In this document: piece by piece, positions 45,116 through 55,500 of the stretch
Numbering within the stretch: position 1 is the stretch's first letter
Layout: every line of letters begins with the position of its first letter
NCBI GenBank assembly: GCA_023078685.1
Contig: JALGAS010000003.1
Location: forward strand, 930,001 to 994,000
Direction: 5' to 3'
Length of the DNA: 64,000 bases
Origin: Neopestalotiopsis rosae
Taxonomy: Eukaryota > Ascomycota > Sordariomycetes > Amphisphaeriales > Sporocadaceae
The notes under the pieces: model-generated
The model's database searches: none
Seen by the model: only the letters and a program-made list of their open reading frames with translations
Told to the model about the DNA's origin: nothing
Position numbers and translations under genes: made by a program

Positions 45116-46399
45116 ATGCCCGACCTCGTTTATCAAGGCTTTCATCCTGATCCCAATGGTCGTGGAACGCTTGGCATTCTTTTTCCATGTCTTGGCGTTC
45201 TAGTCCTGAATGCCTGGGCTCTATTCCACGTGAATATTCCTGGGCCCACCGCGAAGCCGAACGGACCCCGTTCCTGGCTACACCGGATCAAGATATGGTT
45301 CATGACCATCATTGTACCCGACGGTATTGCTACAGTCGCCTATTCACAATGGCGAGACGCCAGCCGAGCGACCCGAAAGATTCAAGACATTCACGACTGG
45401 TGGACTCCAACTCATGGATTTTATGCCGAAATGGGAGGATATCGAACCAAGGACGTGTCAAACAATCAGGAGTATGCATTTCGGTCTGCAGAGATTGCGT
45501 ACCTAATAAGCAAGAGGCGTCTGACAATAACCAAGGTGACCATAGAAGAGCTCGACGACCGAAGCAACGCGGATGCAGTGGTCAAAGCCCTGGCCTGTGT
45601 TCAATCTCTCTGGTTTCTGATCACCACCACCGCGAGACTCGAGCAGGGCTTGTACCTGACGACATTGGAGATCGGAACAATCCCCTTCATCTTTATCACA
45701 TGGTGGATCTATATCTTCTGGTGGAAGAAACCACTCAATATACAACAACATACCTTGGTCGAGGTTCACGGCCTTAGTAAGATGCGTCTTGAGCGGCTCG
45801 TGGAAGATGTGTGCGACACAACTGAAGCCAGCAGGAAATGGTGGCGGCCCTCCCCCTGGCAGTTGCACGAGCACAATTGGGACTTCTACTGGTTCGAAGG
45901 TGAAGCAGTGTGTGGAATGCTGAAAGCCAAAGGCTACCTGGATGAAGTTGCTGATCATCTCAAAGACTACGCCAAGGACACCATGGCGATTGCCCGGATC
46001 CATGACTGGTACGGCCCAAGTGTCAAAGAGATGCATCCATCCCAATGGACGTTGGAAGAAGATATTGTCTTCTACAGCTTAGGTGTGGCCATTAATCTAA
46101 TGCTTCTAATCCCTTGGAACGGCGAATTCCCGACGCAAATCGAGGGTGTGCTTTGGAAAGCTGCCGTTCTTACCATGATCGCTACCGCCACTCTCTGGTG
46201 GCCTCTGTCATGGTTAGCCTCAAAAATTTGCCATGATGCTACGACTTTGGGCAAACACAGGCTATACTATGCATTGATTGGGATTTACATGTCAGCTCGC
46301 TTTTATGTCCTAGTTGAGCCTTTTGTGGGACTGCGATCTCTGCCACCCTTGGCCTACAAGACCGTTACTTGGTCAAGATATATTCCACATCTGCAGTAG
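45116..46399 (+). CDS. Multi-pass fungal membrane protein of unknown function
   Basis: Single exon, 427 residues from the ATG at 45116; the frame is open further upstream but only from a GTG. Hydrophobic segments: about 14-38 (ILFPCLGVLVLNAWALFHV), a Trp-rich membrane-proximal helix (IKIWFMTIIVPDGIATVAYSQW), a pair at about 165-205 (CVQSLWFLITTT and FIFITWWIYIFWW), and a final cluster at about 320-410 (IVFYSLGVAINLMLLIPW, AAVLTMIATATLWWPLSW, ALIGIYMSARFYVLVE). It ends TVTWSRYIPHLQ, and a Trp-x-x-Tyr-Ile-Pro-His ending is common in a large, uncharacterised fungal membrane family. A charged cytosolic middle section carries many Trp and His. No signal peptide, transporter or enzyme motif is recognised. 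The function is unknown. Confidence 0.75.
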   Translation: MPDLVYQGFHPDPNGRGTLGILFPCLGVLVLNAWALFHVNIPGPTAKPNGPRSWLHRIKIWFMTIIVPDGIATVAYSQWRDASRATRKIQDIHDWWTPTHGFYAEMGGYRTKDVSNNQEYAFRSAEIAYLISKRRLTITKVTIEELDDRSNADAVVKALACVQSLWFLITTTARLEQGLYLTTLEIGTIPFIFITWWIYIFWWKKPLNIQQHTLVEVHGLSKMRLERLVEDVCDTTEASRKWWRPSPWQLHEHNWDFYWFEGEAVCGMLKAKGYLDEVADHLKDYAKDTMAIARIHDWYGPSVKEMHPSQWTLEEDIVFYSLGVAINLMLLIPWNGEFPTQIEGVLWKAAVLTMIATATLWWPLSWLASKICHDATTLGKHRLYYALIGIYMSARFYVLVEPFVGLRSLPPLAYKTVTWSRYIPHLQ

Positions 46400-46955
46400 A
46401 CTAGTCCAGCCAGACCTTTATACTTTGCAGCTACCTCAGAAACTATTCAGGTCACTTTGGACGGATGAGTGTTTGAGTGTCGTTCATCAACAACGGTCTA
46501 CTGAGTCAAGTTGTTACAATCTGGTTGTATTACCATCAGGACAACATGATTATTTGCAGGAGTCCCCAACGCAGATTATCGGGTGTGTCGAAGAGTATAC
46601 ATTGGTTGTTTTACTAACAGGCATTTCTCAATACGCCAACTCTATTATAACGTTTTTGTTTTCTTTCTTTCTTTTTCTTTTTCGGCGTATCGTCCTCTAG
46701 GAGATCTAGACTCTATTAATCCTTGTTCGATTATATGGTAGAAGTCAAACCTTTTGTTTGTAAGCCTGCCCTACTGCTGGAATTCGGTAAAATGGCACAC
46801 ATGATGCGGCACATTTATACTTCACTAATGAACGTCGCAGCTTGGGGGAAGAAGCTAATTTGGTATGCAAATGCAAATCGACGCGAATAGCTTTGTTTAT
46901 GCAATTAGCACGTACTCAAATTATAATGCTAGTATTTTGATCTTTTCCGCCAGTT
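46400..46955. other. Convergent intergenic region
   Basis: About 550 bp between the 3' end of the membrane-protein gene and the decayed 3' end of the STAND gene. Contains a CTTT-rich tract (46662-46684). No gene seen. Confidence 0.5.
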
Positions 46956-47487
46956 CTAGGATTCCTTATCATCTGATCCGCCCTTGCGTTTCTTGTGCAC
47001 AATGTTCAAGCTTGTTGGTGTCGTCACATTTCGATCTTCAGGGCTCTCAGAGGCTTTGAGTAGATATTTCTGGGCTAACGTCTTCAATGACATATTATCT
47101 CCATCCGGATTCGGCCAGTGAAGGCTCGCGCCGAGCATCAGCGAATCATTTACTCTGGACAAAAAGGGTAAGTGGAGATCAGGCAACTCTTCTTCAGCCG
47201 CCTTGCTTTTTACAATAGTACTGAACGCATTGCAGGCGCTCACCATGGTGTTGCAAGTGCTGAGCTGAAGAAACAGTTCCAATGTGAGGATGTAGCGGTT
47301 TTGGTCCGCCTCTCAACGCTCAACATATTGGACACATAGTTCGACATATATTGCCACCGCAGGCTTTACACTTCGCACATATGGCATAGAGTTTGAGCCA
47401 TGTATCGCGGCATTGACGTCACCTCCAGTTCTCAAAAGTGTATCAAGAATTCCGTTATCAAGGAGGAAAGCAAAGGTCCGTAAGGCG
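46956..47487 (-). pseudogene. Displaced C-terminal coding remnant of the STAND/NACHT gene
   Basis: Downstream of the STAND stop codon, one other reading frame on the same strand stays protein-like for over 500 bp. It reads KPLVGDNALRTFAFLLDNG, LLRTGGDVNAAIHGS, then an in-frame TGA at 47315-47313. It continues in the same frame with NRYILTLELFLQLSTCNT and ends in a Lys-rich tail KKRKGGSDDKES (stop at 46956). GGDVNAAIHGS resembles the end part of many fungal NACHT/STAND proteins, where an ankyrin-like stretch follows the helical region. The main frame is therefore shifted by one base relative to this part (switch between about 47490 and 47570), and the remnant holds one nonsense codon. I found no intron with acceptable borders that repairs both. 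Alternatives are an assembly error or an unrecognised intron. Confidence 0.55.
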
Positions 47488-50131
47488 TTATCCCCAACCA
47501 GAGGCTTCCTTGTCGGAAAGGAGTAAGACCCAGTGTGTGATACATGTGTTGAGGTCTTCTGAGCCGCCATTAATGTACTGATTTTCTGCGATGCTGATAA
47601 AAAATTCCGTCCCGCGCCTTTTGAGACGGCTGTTACGATCAGGATCCATTGCCAAAGATCGTGCTAAGAGCAAAGATCCGGTTTCCTTCAAATAGGTTGG
47701 CTCGGTACGCAGCTTCGAATGGATGTAGTCAAAGAGTCCTGTGTCTGCCAATTGCTCTCGAAAGACCACTTGTCCAACCCTGGAAAGAGAGGATGGAGAA
47801 CACGCATCGCGATATTTCGGGAGAAGACATAATAGGCTTCTATCAAGCTCATCAAGAAGTGGGTAATAAGAAGATTTTTGGACACCATCAAGGTCTAGCA
47901 ATCGGGCAAGATTCAAGGCATCCCATAAGTGGCGCAGCACGGAACGATGTGGAGATTTGTTGTCGATATCAGGTGTGCTGTACTTCGCAAATTTCTCGCG
48001 TTTGATACGATTTATAGGATCAGATGTTTTGATCAGCGCCAAAAATGCCCTGAGGAGGCTAAGGACTGGATTGAAATTGAGGTGAGGAGAGACCTTGGCG
48101 ATGAGGAAATTATGCATTTCTTGAGTCCTCAGGAAGTCTCGGGCACTTCGATGGAGGAAGCTCACAGTTCCGCTCGGGTAATGAATCTCGAGAAGCCCGC
48201 GCGTTCTGCTGTTGAGGTGCCATGACATGTCATCCTCGATTTCTCTAAGGCGTGCATTTCCCATTCGGCCGACTGGAAGGCTGACGGCATAATCCATATT
48301 TTCATATTCCTGGTTATGGAAATGATACGCAAGAACTCCCAGTGGTTCATCGCCAGATTGAATTGTAATTTGTAGCGCAGTTGCCATGTGGCTATGATAG
48401 AATGGTTCGACGGAGTCCAGGATAGTCTTAAAAAACGGTTCCAGCTCTATGGGAAAACTTTCCAGTCTTCGATGCAGATCAAATAGACTATCGCGATTGG
48501 TGAGTCCTTCCTTCAAGAGTTTTGTGACAAGGTACACCCAAAGGAAGACGCCTTGGGATCTTTCGATAATGCCTGAAACTAAAGAATGTCCACGAGGGTC
48601 ATTTGATGAGACGATAGCCCATCGTGGATGTTCTTCGAGGCTGCTCTGGACGTAAGTTTGAATATCATCGTGTGTTAAGTCCTGCATGTAGAGTTTTGGA
48701 GATGCAGATCCGAACTGTTCCTCGAAAATGTTCCATGGTCGACTCGACAGGACGAATTTGATATTTTTTGACGTGGCGAGCTTCTTGAATGTCTGGCAAA
48801 GCTCTGTCTGAGCTTCATGGTCCCCATTGAATTCGTCCATGCCATCGATGAAGAAACAGAAACTTTGGTCTTCGGGATTCATTTTTGGAGCTTTCTCCAA
48901 AGTTTCTCGCAGTTCAAATCGTGACCATGACTGTTCAAGATGCGCATTTTTCAATCGACCGGCTGAACAAAACTTGGGGATCAAAGACGGAGATTGTCGG
49001 AATATATCAAAGAGTGAAGTTTGGAGAAGGCCCTGGTATGACTTTTGCATCGGCGTTCCTGCAATCCAGAAGTAGTGGCTGACAATCAACGCTCTTTTCG
49101 ATTTCGCCCACTGACAGACAAGGTCAGAGGTGATTGGCGAGTTTGCCATGAGCTTCATCAGAGTCGACTTGCCAGAGCCGGGCTTCCCTGAGACCCAAAA
49201 TATTCCGTTTCCGCTTCGAAGCCACTCACCGATCTCGAAATTACGCTGACGGTGAGGTTCATCAACCAATGCCCATTGGAACGTTTTTGCATGGGCCTCG
49301 GCAAATTGTTCATGTCTGATGGGACGACTTTCGAAGGTAAGGCTTTGCAAGATGGACTGCTCCTGGACGATCACTTGTTCTAGTAGAGACAAGGACTGAA
49401 ATCCTCTCTGCAATCGATGGAGATCTTCCGTGTTGAAAGGATCGTTATGTTCGACAAGTTCGGGAGAAAATGTTGAATCCCAGAGTTGCGATGGTAGACT
49501 TGTTTTCAGTTCTTCTAGCCCCTTGGTGATGTTTTCAAGTCTCTTTTCTTGGTCAGATTGTAATTGAATGCTCTGGAGGAGCAATTCTTCCACTCGGCTT
49601 GACTGAGCACGGTAGGATAGACTGATAATAACCTTAGTTGTCGCAATGACAAGGTGGCAGAATAATTATGATTTACATGAAAGAAGCAAACACTTACTTG
49701 GTTAATGCACAAATGTGCGTGGTCAATGCCTGTTGAGTTACGGAGATGCTTTTTTCAAGTTCTTCCATACTTTTCTTTTCCGAAACTGTCCTCATTGCAA
49801 CACGGAAGCTTTCCCATTTCCCTTTGCTTCCAACTTTGGTCTTCAGCTTCGACAATACTTGAAGAAGCTTTTTACAGTCCTGTTCACATGTGTGCGACAG
49901 TCGTTTGATTTGATCATCAACAACTCCGGCCGATATTTGTTGATGAGTAGAACGATCCAAGCCGATACATAATACTTGAAGATCGTTGTAGATCGAATCG
50001 AGCTTGGAAATTCCTGCGCTGCATCCATGTGGTGATGTGCTGATCTCAATGGTGCCTTTGATGAGATCTGACGCAAAGGAAATGCATGCAAACACATTCG
50101 CGGCTAGCCCCAGGGCCGTCACAGGATCCAT
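47488..50131 (-). CDS. STAND (NACHT) NLR-like protein, probably C-terminally truncated
   Basis: Signal-transducing NTPase of the fungal NLR-like class, linked in studied cases to allorecognition and immunity-like cell death. Two exons (50131-49698 and 49621-47488; 76-nt intron, GTAAGT/CAG) give 855 residues. The N-terminal region, MDPVTALGLAANVFACISFA with the following helices, is the fungal STAND N-terminal domain (PigL/Helo-like group). A hydrophobic heptad stretch (SRVEELLLQSIQLQSDQEKR) joins it to the NTPase. Walker A is GKPGSGKST at about 290, Walker B is FCFFIDGMDEF, and the sensor is KFVLSSRPW. The winged-helix/superhelical part runs to the end (FLHRSARDFLRT is a family signature). 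No WD40, ankyrin or TPR array is attached before the stop at 47488, but an out-of-frame continuation lies downstream. The nucleotide-binding residues are intact, so the product could still bind ATP or GTP. Confidence 0.88.
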
Positions 50132-50673
50132 GGTGGATCAGTAGCAACATGTATCAAGTAAATGGTGTGGAGATGAAAATAAGTTTGCAATCAATTGTGA
50201 GGTGATCTTAAAAAGAAGAGTATGATATCTGTTACCGATACAGGACTGTGGCTGATGTGGGCTGAGTGCATAAGGCAGCAACGCATATTGTGCCGCAGTG
50301 ACTTCGACCCCTGTCGCGCGGCCTCACGATTGCGACCTCCCGACCTTCAAGGCACATTTGTTATTGCCCAGCTTAGGTGCGGCAATTTCCCATGTTTTTC
50401 GGCAGACAAATTCTTTCTCTTTTCTTTTTCCATCGCAACAATATTTCCAATAATGAACTTCATTTAGAAGGCATGTGCATAACACCAGTAGATAGGTAGA
50501 TTCTCTTAGATTGACCCACGGAGGGGGAAATGTGACAACACTGGAAGTCAAGATCGGGCTACGAGGGGATCGTCGGACAATGTCTATCTGCATACCCAGT
50601 GACAAGACGATATATATAATCAAAGAATCACATATTTGCCAAGCCACTTTGTCCTATGACCCATGAAATCCTT
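50132..50673. other. Upstream region of the STAND gene
   Basis: About 540 bp between the STAND start and the 3' end of the secreted-protein gene, both on the minus strand. No supported gene. Confidence 0.5.
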
Positions 50674-51477
50674 CTATGAGTAGCTTCCGCTGAGCCCAGA
50701 TGCCGTCAAAGCCAAAGGACCACAGTCTGTCACATCGCCTCCCGTGAGAATGTATCGCAGATCACCATTGGACATCAGAGTTTCAGGGCCTTCTTCCGGA
50801 TCCTGTGCAATGAAGACCTTGTTCAATTGTCCATCCAGGGCGCAGACTACAGGCCAAAAGTAGTTGCCGCTCGTGTCCAGAACAACTAGTACCTCATTGC
50901 CATTGCCGTCATTGAAGGGGACAAAGCTTGCAAGCTGAGCACCTTTGGGAATGCTGCCCCAGGCTCCAAGTCTGATGCGGGAGACAGACAGCTTGGACAT
51001 CTCATCAGGATAGTAGTAGAGCAGACGGCTTGTCTCGCTGTTGTCGCCCATAATGGTCAGACTATCCGTGTAGGCGATGAAGTCGGAGCTGCCGGGGACG
51101 AGATTGGTGATGCTGGCAGCGTCCTCGGGAAGCGAGATGAAGAGGTTTCCGTCGACGCCAGGGTTGAGCTGCAGTGTACCAGTGGTGTCCATGATGGTGA
51201 CAGTTATACTGGTGTCTCTTTCGGAGGAGTCGGTGGCGGACGCATCGCTGGCTGATGCAGTGCTCGTGCTTGTGGCTACTGACTCCGTGCTGGACGAGCC
51301 CGTTGTCTCGTCAGTCGTGGCATCCTTGCTGGTAATTGCGTCGTCACCTTCATCACGCAGCTGGAGGTGGGTGGTGTCGAGGAATCGTCTCTCCACATGG
51401 CTTTGAATGATGGGTGCCAGTTTAGGGAAGCAACTGACACCGCTGATAGAAAGAGCCAAGATGTATGCTGCCTTCAT
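50674..51477 (-). CDS. Secreted protein of unknown function with Ser/Thr-rich region
   Basis: Single exon, 267 residues from the ATG at 51475-51477; the frame is open upstream but only from a TTG. The signal peptide is MKAAYILALSISGVSC. A propeptide-like stretch with ERRF follows, then a Ser/Thr/Asp-rich, probably O-glycosylated linker (about 50-95). The C-terminal 170 residues look globular and beta-rich (LQLNPGVDGNLFISLPED, LLYYYPDEMSKLSVSRIRLG, NEVLVVLDTSGNYFWPVVC), with one pair of cysteines (VVCALDG and VTDCGPLAL). I do not recognise the fold. It is divergent from the adhesin-like gene across a 1-kb spacer; both are secreted with Ser-rich linkers, so shared expression at the cell surface is possible but unproven. 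Confidence 0.72.
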   Translation of the reverse strand: MKAAYILALSISGVSCFPKLAPIIQSHVERRFLDTTHLQLRDEGDDAITSKDATTDETTGSSSTESVATSTSTASASDASATDSSERDTSITVTIMDTTGTLQLNPGVDGNLFISLPEDAASITNLVPGSSDFIAYTDSLTIMGDNSETSRLLYYYPDEMSKLSVSRIRLGAWGSIPKGAQLASFVPFNDGNGNEVLVVLDTSGNYFWPVVCALDGQLNKVFIAQDPEEGPETLMSNGDLRYILTGGDVTDCGPLALTASGLSGSYS

Positions 51478-52537
51478 CTTGACTGTGTTTGACCGTAACG
51501 AGTGTGGGGAGGTTGTTTTTTCCAAATGATCAACCTGTTGACGGCCGTAGCAATATGAGAAAGACGTAGAAAAGTCAGTAAAGAAGGGAAGTGCGGTCGC
51601 CGGGGCTCTACTGTTTAAGCGCGATGCGATCTCGATCTCGATGAAGAATCACCAGATAGTCATGTTGACAAGTCATGCGATAAACAATTCCATGGCGTTC
51701 GCAACCGGACATTGCGTTCTTCGCGAATGCAATAGTCAACGAGCCATTGCTCCTAAAAGAGTTGGAGTGCCGGTTCAGCTTCGAGCTAAACAGGGCCAGA
51801 ATAGCCAGAATCTAGAATCAAAGTGATTCTACAGCTTGGAGTAGCAAAGTCAAGGGCAATCTCGGCATCGCAGACAACGGCCATCTAGAAATCTAGAGTC
51901 TAGACCTTTTACAAGACTCTAGAGCCGAGCGTGCACGGGGCGTGGGGAACCATGGCAGTTGGCAGCTCTGCCGGCTCGAGAGATAGCCCAGCCTGAATGC
52001 AGTCTAGCTGGACGATTAAGCAATTTCCACCGTTGGCAGTGCAATTCCCCGTGCATACAGCGCCATACACAAGTCTGCGCCGCCTGGCTGGGCGTAGCCA
52101 TAAAGCCTAATCGCAACAAGCTTAGTTGAACGCCCCGGGGAGTCAGGCACTACTCTTCCCCTACACGGCAGTGGTGTTTTGATGGCCGAGTCCCGAACAT
52201 ATGAAGCCACCGGATTCGTCGGACAGCTGCAGCACCGCGAGCGGCCTATACTGCAAGACCGATATGCAGCTATGGTGTAGTCGCGCTACTGGATCCAGCT
52301 CTCGATAGAACATCTCGGCCCCTTGCAGATTGGGAAACGGCTGAGATAAGGCTCGCAACAGAGCTCGCTTTTTAGCGCGATGGCGCATACAGAAGGCTGG
52401 ACGCGCAGACCTAGATCATATGGTCAACATGCGATACGTTCGATATAAGAATCCTCCCACGGGATGGAGGTGCTGGTGAAGGTCCTAGGAGAAGTTGTTG
52501 TTGTTGTAGTCCAAACACCGACATTTACATCGCCACG
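51478..52537. promoter_or_regulatory. Divergent spacer between two secreted-protein genes
   Basis: 1.06 kb between divergent start codons. Contains several TCTAGA/CTAGAGTC-type palindromic repeats at about 51810-51925 and a GTTGTTGTTGTTGT run just before the adhesin ATG (52494-52507). No supported gene. Confidence 0.4.
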
Positions 52538-55500
52538 ATGCAGTTGCTCTGGCCTGCAGTCGCCTTGCTGGCAAGTTTGCCATTGCCAGCAGCGGCAAAG
52601 TGTCACCGCGCCAGTCCTTCCTTAAACATTTCCGGCGCGCCAGGTTCAGGCATCGACGGCCAAAGTCCTACTCAAACTTCGTCACTCATTTCTTCCCCAT
52701 CCGCCAGTGGTTATGCTGCTGGTAAAACTCCCACAATCATTTCCTCATCCTCAGTCAGCGGCTATGCGACTGATTCACCTGCTCTGGCGGCAGTCTCCGC
52801 CAGTCCTTCGCTCTCGGCTTCATCACTTTCAAGCTTGCTGTCTTCAGACTCGTTGAGTGCCAGTGAGATGCCATCGAGTAGCTCATCATTAATATCCATA
52901 TCCTCTCAATATGATGCTAGCCTTACGTCCCAGTCCGCTTCGGTCACATCCGTTACGGTCGATGGCTATGTGCTGGTCAGCACGGTTTCTGTTAGCTTGA
53001 GCGATTCTTCTTCGTCAAGTTCGTCTTCAAGCTACGCAGCCACTGAGACTGTATTTGGCACGGAAACCTTGACTTCAACTGCATCTTCTGAGTCGTCAAC
53101 CATCACTTCATCTTCTACATTCTCCGACATCACTGCGTCTTCTGCATCATCGGACGCCACTTCGTCTTCTACATCTCCAGACATCACTACATCTTTTGCA
53201 TCTTCGGACGTCACTTTGTCTTCTGTATATATAGGTGCCCCCTCGTCTTCTGCATCCTCGGAAGTCACTGCGTCATCTGTATCGTCGGACGTCACGGTTT
53301 CTTCCGTGTTGTCGGATGCTACTGTGTCTTCTGATTCCGTAACAATTACTATTTCCAGCATAAGCGCCTCTGCATCTGACGCTTCTCTGACCATCACGGA
53401 TAGTGCCAGTCAAACGCTTTCGACATCATCGGTGCAGGCTTCTAGCACTGAGTTTAGTCAGTCGACTGTGTCCTCGGACTCGGCAACCATTACCGACTCC
53501 AGCACCAGTGCCACTACCACCGTCTTCCCCACCGATGCCGTTGGCACAACATCAGAATTCGATGGCCCGATCACGCTCGAGGCTGCTCCAACTGTCACTC
53601 TTATGCCAGCACCGCCCTACGGTGTGGACCAAGGCAGTCTTGACGTCGTCACTCCTGCCGATACAAACGCGTTGTGGTACACCGCCCCCGCCAATGAATC
53701 TGCCGAAATCACAGCTACCATTATGAGACTGAGCCTGACATACCTCTACTCGTCGATCGCCCTTGACCAGTCCATCTACATTGAGAGCGTGACATGCGCT
53801 GGAAACATGATCAGTGCCAACTTCAATGATACCGAGGTCTTCTCGTATATCAAGCCCATCTGGCAGTCGTACTCTCAGATTCTGTTCATCACGGCCGCAA
53901 GCTCATGCTCATCTGATGGTCAGAATGTGTTCTTCCTTACCAGTGGCACTCCGGTCTGTGATGAGACCATTTCTACATGTACTGCTACTGGCACGTTTGA
54001 GGAGCTTGCCAATGTCTACAGCGAACTGGGTGCCGACTGGGGCGCAATTGAGATGGATGACTCGACAGCCACGACAACCACATCGTCGTCTTCAGCTTGT
54101 AGCTCGCCTCCGGCCTCTGAGATCTCTGGTCTGCCTGCCGCATCTTGTGGCAGTGACTTTGACTCTCTTCTCGACTCAAAGCTCGGTTTCTATAGCGGTG
54201 ATGACTCTGACATTGACTCGGTCATGGCGCTGATTGCACCTGGTACACAAACAAAATTGTCTCCGAGAGGTTTCTGGTCGTCAATCAAGAAGGCCGTCAG
54301 CTCCGTCAAGGCTGCAGTCAAGTCCGTCGCCAAGACTGTCGCTACGGCCGTCGTCAAGGTAGCTGCCAAGGTTGTTACTTCTGCAGTGAAATACGTCGCA
54401 AAGGCCGCCGTTTCAATTGCCAAGACTGTTGTCACCATAGCCAAGACAGTCTATAACGTGGTCAAGTTCTTAGTGACTGGAGATTACAACCAGACATTCA
54501 ACATGAACGTGGATGTCGCACCACCAGACAGCTTGCTCGTGAAGTCACCTTGGGATGACCAGCTGGGTTTCAAGTTTTATCACTTTGCAGTTGACCCCAA
54601 GGACAGCGGCTACAGCTTGTGGGACAATGCGATCGACCTGATTTCCGACGAACTCGGAGCCAATGCAAAGTCGGAGCCTGGTGTTGACTACTGGTGCATC
54701 AACTGTGGAATCAAGGGCAATATCCAAGCAACGGGAACCCTCAAGGCCAACCTTGGTGGCATCAAGACTGCAGAATTGAAAATCAATGGCAACATGTACG
54801 CCGGTCTCTTTGTCGGTGTTGATGCTTTTGCGACCATTAAGAAGAAGAACACCAAGACGTTGTTCAAGAGAGGCCTACCAACGCTTTCGATCCCCAAGAT
54901 CTTTGTGTTGGGCCCCAGTGTCAGTCTCGGTGTGTCTGCTGAAGCTCGCATCGAGGTCATTGGACGTGCTCTTGCGGGTGCTTCTCTAAACTGGCCAAAG
55001 ATCAATGGCACGATCAATTTCCTAGACAAGACCAAGACTGTCACATCTGGCTTCACGCCAGTCTTGAACGGCACTCTACAAACGACCAAGAAGTCCAAAC
55101 TTATCTTGTCCCTGGGACTGCCGGTCGCTATTGAGTTCGGTCTAGACCTTTTGGACGGAACGTGGAAGAAAGAGGCTTCGCTCACCGAGACACCCTCGCT
55201 CCAGGCTGTTTTGGATTATGAGGAGTCAATGAAGATCAGCGGCACTACTGAGAACGGCGGATGTGGAAGCGTCGATACTACGCCGAGCACCAAGTGTTAT
55301 GGAGTCTATTGGAATATTACAGCCGTCAACGACGTTGAGCTGAACCTGTTCGATGTTGTCAACTATAACCTGTTCCATTGGGAGAGCAAGGTTATTGCCG
55401 AGGGCTGTGTTGGTAAATGGGCCGACAACAGTAGTTCGATTGATACTTGCTCCAGCGACAACTCCACCTCTTCTTCAACATCCAGCGTGGCCACTATCAC

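Noticed and set aside
53032..53397. 121-codon antisense frame rich in Asp/Glu/Val within the adhesin
   Set aside because: It is the reverse reading of the Ser/Thr repeat array.
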